Assembly (NCBI GenBank): GCA_018694455.1
Contig: JABHNP010000155.1
Location: 1-5,640 of the forward strand
From: Planctomycetaceae bacterium
GTDB taxonomy: Bacteria > Planctomycetota > Planctomycetia > Pirellulales > UBA1268
DNA: 5,640 nt
Direction: 5' to 3'
A model generated the notes under the pieces. That model ran no database searches. It saw nothing but the letters and a program-made list of their open reading frames with translations, and had not been told where the DNA came from. The position numbers and the translations under genes are program-made. Shown piece by piece: positions 1-3,637 of the stretch (positions are counted from its first letter, which is position 1; every line of letters begins with the position of its first letter).

Positions 1-1
1 C

Positions 2-1018
2 AAGGGAGTGATGTTGGGAACCGTAGGCCGTGACGGCAGTTACCGTCCATGGCTTCCGGCTGTTCTGATAGGTGGTGAAGCCTATTTGTTCGAGCCCACT
101 TACGGCATTCCTGTGCCTAGCCGTGCGGGTCTGGGCGTAGCGACTGTGAGGGAAGCTGCCTCGGACGCACGCGTGCTGAGCCAACTGGATGATACATCTC
201 GGCGATATCCGGTCGCTTCGGATGATATGAAAAATCTGGTGGTGTTGGTTCCTGCCGATCCCCAGTCGCTGTCTCGAAGAATGAAACTCTTAGAACAAAA
301 TTTGTTTGGTGGTTCGGCTGTGCGTTTAACCGTCAACGCTACTGCTTTGGGTTCACTTGCGGTTGAGGCGTTGCCAAAGAGAAAGACATCGACCCCAGTT
401 GCGTTGTGGTCATTTCCGTTTGAGGTTCGCAGAAGATGGCTGGTGAAAGACGGGGCTGTTTTGAAGGCACTTTCTGATGAACTTCGAGTCATGAGTGTTG
501 TCGTGGAGGAGAAAGGAATAGTGCGAGGCTTGAGTTCCGGAAGAAAAACTATTCGGCCCTTATACGCTGGCCGGCTGCGAGAATTTCGGGGAGAGCTGAA
601 AGGGCCACAAGGAGCGAAAAAAGCCTATCTTCTTGCTCGGCCAAGTGATGCAGCTGTAGCAGAATTGACTATGCGGTATCCGGAACCACAGCGAGAAACG
701 GTCCGAAGAATTTATGAGCAGATGAAAGAAGATGCAACGTATTGGCTAGGGCTGGCGACACTCTCAGAGGGTGATTACGAAATTGCTGCAGATTATCTTG
801 AGAGAATGACACTTCTTGCTTTGCCCGATGGTCGGTGGGCAGCGGCCGCACGTGTGAATCTTGCTGAGGTAAAAATCCAATCCGGGGATATTGAGGGGGC
901 AATCAAACTGCTCCGTGAGGATCGATCAGCCCAGCGGTTTGGTAGTCGTTTTCGTGCGGAGCAGCTGGAGGCCGAGGGCGTACCGCCGGAAACAGGATTA
1001 GATCAGGTGAAGAATTAA
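2..1018 (+). CDS. Transglutaminase-like/TPR protein, unnamed family (5' end missing)
   Basis: The frame is open from the first complete codon at the left edge to a TAA at 1016-1018, with no stop upstream, so the true start most likely lies outside the window; the GTG at 8 and ATG at 11 have no clear ribosome binding site. About 338 residues are visible. The first 40 contain RPWLPAVLIGGEAYLFEPTYGIPVP, resembling the Trp...Asp-Pro end of a transglutaminase-like fold, with Glu31 where Asp is usual. A middle section of about 190 residues has no motif I can name. Residues about 247-307 look like two TPR-type helix pairs (YWLGLATLSEGDYEIAADYL, then VNLAEVKIQSGDIEGAIKLL). No membrane segment is visible; a signal peptide would lie upstream of the window. 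I recall similar proteins from planctomycetes but know no function. A 156-nt gap and a promoter separate it from rpmE, so it is probably a separate transcription unit. The coding call is secure; the domain call is moderate. Confidence 0.8.
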   Translation, partial: KGVMLGTVGRDGSYRPWLPAVLIGGEAYLFEPTYGIPVPSRAGLGVATVREAASDARVLSQLDDTSRRYPVASDDMKNLVVLVPADPQSLSRRMKLLEQNLFGGSAVRLTVNATALGSLAVEALPKRKTSTPVALWSFPFEVRRRWLVKDGAVLKALSDELRVMSVVVEEKGIVRGLSSGRKTIRPLYAGRLREFRGELKGPQGAKKAYLLARPSDAAVAELTMRYPEPQRETVRRIYEQMKEDATYWLGLATLSEGDYEIAADYLERMTLLALPDGRWAAAARVNLAEVKIQSGDIEGAIKLLREDRSAQRFGSRFRAEQLEAEGVPPETGLDQVKN

Positions 1019-1041
1019 AGTCGGACGTGCCGTGAGAAGGC

Positions 1042-1057
1042 TTTTCTGCCTAGAAAA
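1042..1057. repeat. Short AT-rich inverted repeat upstream of the rpmE promoter
   Basis: TTTTCT (1042-1047) and AGAAAA (1052-1057) are perfect 6-base complements around the 4-base loop GCCT. An alternative, mutually exclusive stem uses AGGC (1038-1041) with GCCT (1048-1051). It lies 23 nt after the stop of the upstream gene and ends 10 nt before the -35 element. It could be a weak operator, a remnant of a terminator, or chance; no T tract follows, so I do not call it a terminator. Confidence 0.3.
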
Positions 1058-1067
1058 CATGTTCCGA

Positions 1068-1096
1068 TTGCCGAGTTTGTTTTGTAGCGGTATCAT
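1068..1096 (+). promoter_or_regulatory. Predicted sigma70-type promoter for rpmE
   Basis: A -35 box TTGCCG (1068-1073, four of six matches to TTGACA) and a -10 box TATCAT (1091-1096, five of six matches to TATAAT) are separated by exactly 17 nt. Transcription would start near 1103, giving an rpmE leader of about 70 nt if translation starts at 1175. It is the best promoter-like match I found in the gaps of this window. Planctomycete housekeeping promoters are not well defined, so this remains a consensus-based prediction. Confidence 0.45.
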
Positions 1097-1174
1097 TCAC
1101 TGCTCAAGAGGTAAACACAACTGAGTATGTTGTCCGTGCTTCGAGACGCACAAACAATCGAAAGAATGAATACG

Positions 1175-1426
1175 ATGAAAGAGGGCATTCACCCACAGTA
1201 CATAGAATCTATAGTAAAGTGTGGTTGTGGGAACTCCTTTACAACGAGAAGTACTGCGTCGGATATAAAACTCGACATTTGTAATGTCTGCCATCCGTTC
1301 TTCACTGGTAAGTTGAAGTTCGTTGATACCGCTGGTCGGATAGAGAAGTTTAAAACAAAGTTCGGTACAAGCGGTTATGCGAGTCTAAAGAAGAAGAAGG
1401 CAGCGCAAGCACCGGAAGGCTCTTGA
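1175..1426 (+). CDS. rpmE: 50S ribosomal protein L31 (bL31), zinc-binding form
   Basis: Encodes an 83-residue protein of the large ribosomal subunit, located at the central protuberance where it helps bridge to the small subunit. The start MKEGIHPQY matches the family N terminus, and Cys16, Cys18, Cys36 and Cys39 form the CxC...CxxC zinc site of the C+ type of L31; conserved HPF/YTG-like (HPFFTG, 40-45) and GRIEKF (54-59) blocks follow. After Gly64 comes a tail with four Lys in a row and an Ala/Pro/Glu-rich end. I chose ATG 1175 because it puts the first Cys at position 16 as in E. coli L31 and has GAAAG about 10 nt upstream. In-frame ATGs at 1166 and 1127 are possible; 1127 would add 16 unusual residues but has AAGAGG at 1105-1110. 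The stop codon lies in the loop of a terminator-like hairpin. The zinc form implies that a Zn-free paralogue could exist elsewhere in the genome, but none is visible here. Confidence 0.95.
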   Translation: MKEGIHPQYIESIVKCGCGNSFTTRSTASDIKLDICNVCHPFFTGKLKFVDTAGRIEKFKTKFGTSGYASLKKKKAAQAPEGS

Positions 1427-1438
1427 GTTCCGGTTTTT
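1411..1438 (+). terminator. Intrinsic terminator overlapping the rpmE stop codon
   Basis: A perfect 7-bp stem ACCGGAA (1411-1417)/TTCCGGT (1428-1434) closes a 10-nt loop and runs directly into TTTTT (1434-1438). The 5' arm codes the last Ala-Pro-Glu region of L31 and the UGA stop (1424-1426) is in the loop. This is the standard layout of a Rho-independent terminator, though the T tract is short and the loop large, so it may be partial. It would end the rpmE transcript or attenuate read-through into prfA. Confidence 0.65.
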
Positions 1439-1482
1439 GAATCGTCGTTGGCTTTTGAATGATAGCTCAGCGGCGAAGTACT

Positions 1483-1543
1483 ACTGGATCGAGATATTCT
1501 TCCAGTGCAGCAGGGATGCTGGCCGACATATTTTCTTTCGGCC
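1483..1543 (+). promoter_or_regulatory. Structured prfA leader with three tandem potential hairpins
   Basis: Three perfect inverted repeats follow one another. The first is ACTGGA (1483-1488)/TCCAGT (1501-1506) with a 12-nt loop. The second is CAGCA (1508-1512)/TGCTG (1517-1521) closing GGGA, which fits the GNRA tetraloop pattern. The third is GGCCGA (1521-1526)/TCGGCC (1538-1543) with an 11-nt A/T-rich loop. The second and third share base 1521. The third ends 3 nt before the Shine-Dalgarno of prfA. Pairings are read by eye; no known RNA family is recognised, so a regulatory role is inference. Confidence 0.35.
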
Positions 1544-1546
1544 GTT

Positions 1547-1550
1547 GGAG
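1547..1550 (+). promoter_or_regulatory. Shine-Dalgarno of prfA
   Basis: GGAG lies 5 nt before the ATG at 1556 and only 2 nt before the adjoining ATG at 1553. The spacing favours 1556 as the prfA start. Confidence 0.6.
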
Positions 1551-1555
1551 TCATG

Positions 1556-2623
1556 ATGCGGGAAGAACTCGATGCCAAATTAGCGCGATTCGAAGAGTTG
1601 GAACGGCTTCTGGCTGATCCGGCCGTGCTCGCGGATTCTCAGCGGATGTCTTCTGTTGCTCGAGAGCATGGGGGACTCGCCCGTGTTGTTCGTCGGTATC
1701 AGGCCTTTCTTGCCGTTGAGGAAGAGATTAATGAATACACGGAAATGCTCGCTGGGGATGACGCGGACTTTCGTGAACTTGCAGAGACTGAATTGCCGAT
1801 CCTTGAAAAGCGACGAGATGAAGAATGGGATGTTATTCTTGATGGTTGCCTCGACGATCCAGACGCAGATCGCTCTCGGTGTATTGTTGAATTACGTGCT
1901 GGTACCGGTGGGGACGAAGCAGCACTTTTTGTGAGAGATCTTTTTGAGATGTATCGCCGGTATGCGACGGAGATTGGCTGGAACGTTGAAGTAATGGATG
2001 CCAGCCCTACTGAACTAGGTGGATTTAAAGAACTAGTGATTGGAGTGTCCGGCGGAGAGGTGTTCCGACAATTGCAGTATGAGAGTGGTGGTCACCGGGT
2101 GCAGCGAGTTCCAAATACTGAAACAAAAGGGCGAGTCCATACATCAGCGGCGACCGTTGCAGTTCTTCCAGAACCCGAAGATGTTGAAGTGTCTATTTCT
2201 TCTGATGAATATCGAAAAGACCTTTTCTGTGCCAGTGGTCCAGGCGGTCAGCATGTTAATAAGACGACATCAGCAGTCCGATTGACACATCTGGAGACAG
2301 GCATAGTGGTTCAGTGTCAGGACGAAAAAAGTCAGCATAAAAATTTCGCAAAAGCTTTGCGGGTCTTGAAAACACGAATATACGAACGTCAGCGGCAGAT
2401 TGAGCATGAAAAGCGAGCAAGTGAGCGAAAGGGCCTTGTTGGTTCAGGTGACCGAAGTCAACGAATTCGAACGTATAACTTTCCTCAGAATCGTGTGACG
2501 GACCACAGATTGAATCAAAATTTCAACCTTGATCAGATATTGGCCGGCCGCTTGAATCTACTGTTTGACGCGATGGCAGAGCGAGTTCGGCAGGAACGGC
2601 GGAGTGGTGCGGTAGCCCGGTAA
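1556..2623 (+). CDS. prfA: Peptide chain release factor 1 (RF1)
   Basis: Recognises UAA and UAG stop codons in the ribosomal A site and triggers hydrolysis of peptidyl-tRNA in the cytoplasm. The 355-residue product is close to the usual RF1 length of about 360. A helical N-terminal domain spans about 1-100; RAGTGGDEA at 114-122 opens the core domain; the codon-reading PxT motif is Pro186-Asn187-Thr188 (in RVPNTE), which marks RF1 rather than RF2 (SPF); the catalytic GGQ is 230-232, matching 233-235 of E. coli. The usual distal blocks follow (DEKSQHKN, then RIRTYNFPQNRVTDHR). The residue before GGQ is Pro rather than the common Ala. The start at 1556 is set by GGAG spacing; ATG 1553 or an in-frame GTG at 1505 are less likely. 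prmC, whose product methylates the Gln of GGQ, follows after 54 nt. No clear promoter was found in its own leader, so it may depend on read-through from rpmE. A 129-nt gap holding a terminator and hairpins separates it from rpmE. Confidence 0.97.
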   Translation: MREELDAKLARFEELERLLADPAVLADSQRMSSVAREHGGLARVVRRYQAFLAVEEEINEYTEMLAGDDADFRELAETELPILEKRRDEEWDVILDGCLDDPDADRSRCIVELRAGTGGDEAALFVRDLFEMYRRYATEIGWNVEVMDASPTELGGFKELVIGVSGGEVFRQLQYESGGHRVQRVPNTETKGRVHTSAATVAVLPEPEDVEVSISSDEYRKDLFCASGPGGQHVNKTTSAVRLTHLETGIVVQCQDEKSQHKNFAKALRVLKTRIYERQRQIEHEKRASERKGLVGSGDRSQRIRTYNFPQNRVTDHRLNQNFNLDQILAGRLNLLFDAMAERVRQERRSGAVAR

Positions 2624-2677
2624 AAGAGCCGAGTGATTTTGTTGTCTACTATCTTTTTTGCAAGACGTGGCGAGTGT

Positions 2678-3583
2678 ATGGCAGAACATCGTTCCAGTAA
2701 AAGTGGTGAAGAAGACGTATGGACTGTTGGGCGATTGCTTACGTGGACTACAGAGTGGCTTGGAAATCAAAAAAGTGAATCACCACGCCTCGACGCCGAG
2801 GTGCTGTTGGCATTTGTCAGGAAATGTCCCAGGATTTTACTGTATACGGCGTTCGATGAGGTCGTCGATGGAGAGTGTCGGCAGAAATTCCGAGAGCTCG
2901 TGCGTCGACGTGGTCAGGGTGAACCGGTTGCCTACCTAGTAGGGTCAAAAGAATTTTTCTCGATTTCGCTGGATGTTACAGCAGACACGCTCATACCAAG
3001 ACCTGAAACCGAGGGTCTTATTGTCCGAGCACTCGATGTGTGGAAGGAAGAGTTCGGGGGCAGGTCGGGCATGCGGGTTCTTGATATTGGGACGGGGTCG
3101 GGAGCAATTGCAGTTGCAATTGCTTCGCACATGAAAGACGCGGTCCTAACAGCCACGGACATATCAAGCGAGGCTCTTGATGTGGCGTTGGTGAATGCAA
3201 AGAAACACTCAGTGAGTGAACGGATTCAGTTTGTGCAGGCGGATGTCCTCGAACATCAGGATCTCCGTGGTCCGTGGGATATAGTGCTTAGTAATCCGCC
3301 CTATGTGCTCGAAGAAGAGTTCGACAGTTTGCCCGATGATGTGCGGCTATATGAACCTCGAGTTGCTCTTGTTGGAGGCCCTACTGGCTGTGAGATTGTG
3401 AAACGACTGGTGCAGCAGTCAGCGGGAAAGCTCGCTCCCGGAGGGCGGTTATTTATTGAAATTGGGCCTTCAACGGTTCTCGCTGCAGAAGGGATAATAG
3501 CGGACACACCATCAATAGTCGGAGAGCCGACAGTGGCCGATAGTGCAGGTTTACCTCGCATTTTAGAGGCACGGGCAAGGTAA
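2678..3583 (+). CDS. prmC: Release factor glutamine N5-methyltransferase
   Basis: Transfers a methyl group from S-adenosylmethionine to the side-chain amide of Gln in the GGQ motif of RF1 and RF2, which raises termination efficiency. The 301-residue product has the small helical N-terminal domain (WTVGRLL at 15-21, SPRLDAEVLL at 35-44), LIPRPETE at 105-112, the Rossmann motif VLDIGTGSG at 134-142 for the cofactor, acidic Asp161 after strand 2, and the substrate-binding NPPY at 206-209, followed by YEPRVAL typical of the PrmC/HemK family. Length is a little above the common 275-290, owing to an N-terminal stretch of about 14 polar residues. ATG 2678 has a weak GGCGAG 3 nt upstream. An in-frame GTG at 2633, preceded by AAAGAG, would add 15 residues that do not look like the family. 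It sits 54 nt after prfA, its substrate gene, almost certainly in one operon. A strong inverted repeat lies in the coding region just after the cofactor motif. Confidence 0.96.
   Translation: MAEHRSSKSGEEDVWTVGRLLTWTTEWLGNQKSESPRLDAEVLLAFVRKCPRILLYTAFDEVVDGECRQKFRELVRRRGQGEPVAYLVGSKEFFSISLDVTADTLIPRPETEGLIVRALDVWKEEFGGRSGMRVLDIGTGSGAIAVAIASHMKDAVLTATDISSEALDVALVNAKKHSVSERIQFVQADVLEHQDLRGPWDIVLSNPPYVLEEEFDSLPDDVRLYEPRVALVGGPTGCEIVKRLVQQSAGKLAPGGRLFIEIGPSTVLAAEGIIADTPSIVGEPTVADSAGLPRILEARAR
3101..3126. repeat. Perfect inverted repeat inside prmC
   Basis: AGCAATTGCA (3103-3112) and TGCAATTGCT (3115-3124) are perfect 10-base complements around GT; in RNA this gives a 9-bp stem with an AGTT loop, extended by a G-U and a G-C pair to 3101-3126. 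It is also two copies of the self-complementary octamer GCAATTGC, 4 nt apart. It encodes the alternating Ala-Ile/Val helix (residues 143-149) after the cofactor motif, so repeated codons explain much of it. Confidence 0.5.
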
Positions 3584-3593
3584 GGCTTTGCCC
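3573..3593. repeat. Inverted repeat around the prmC stop codon
   Basis: GGGCAA (3573-3578) pairs perfectly with TTGCCC (3588-3593) around a 9-nt loop that contains the TAA stop (3581-3583). No T tract follows, so it does not look like an intrinsic terminator and transcription probably continues into comEC. It may serve as a 3'-end or processing structure, or be chance. Confidence 0.35.
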
Positions 3594-3637
3594 CTCAGTG
3601 GGTTCATTCTCGCTTTCTCATGTAGGCAGCAGCAGGA

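Noticed and set aside
100..492. Open frame of about 130 codons on the - strand
   Set aside because: It is the antisense shadow of the first gene, with a Ser/Thr/Arg-rich composition and no family resemblance.
1427..1555. Separate promoter for prfA
   Set aside because: TTGAAT (1455-1460) and TTGGCT (1448-1453) have no acceptable -10 at 16-18 nt, and TATTCT (1495-1500) has no -35.
1459..1617. 52-codon upstream frame starting in the prfA leader and overlapping the prfA start, considered as a leader peptide that senses RF1
   Set aside because: It has no Shine-Dalgarno, a Ser/Arg-rich shadow-like composition, and ends in TGA, which RF1 does not read.
2654..2659. T run between prfA and prmC as a terminator
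   Set aside because: No stem precedes it; the nearest complementarity (CGG/CCG around the prfA stop) is only 3 bp.
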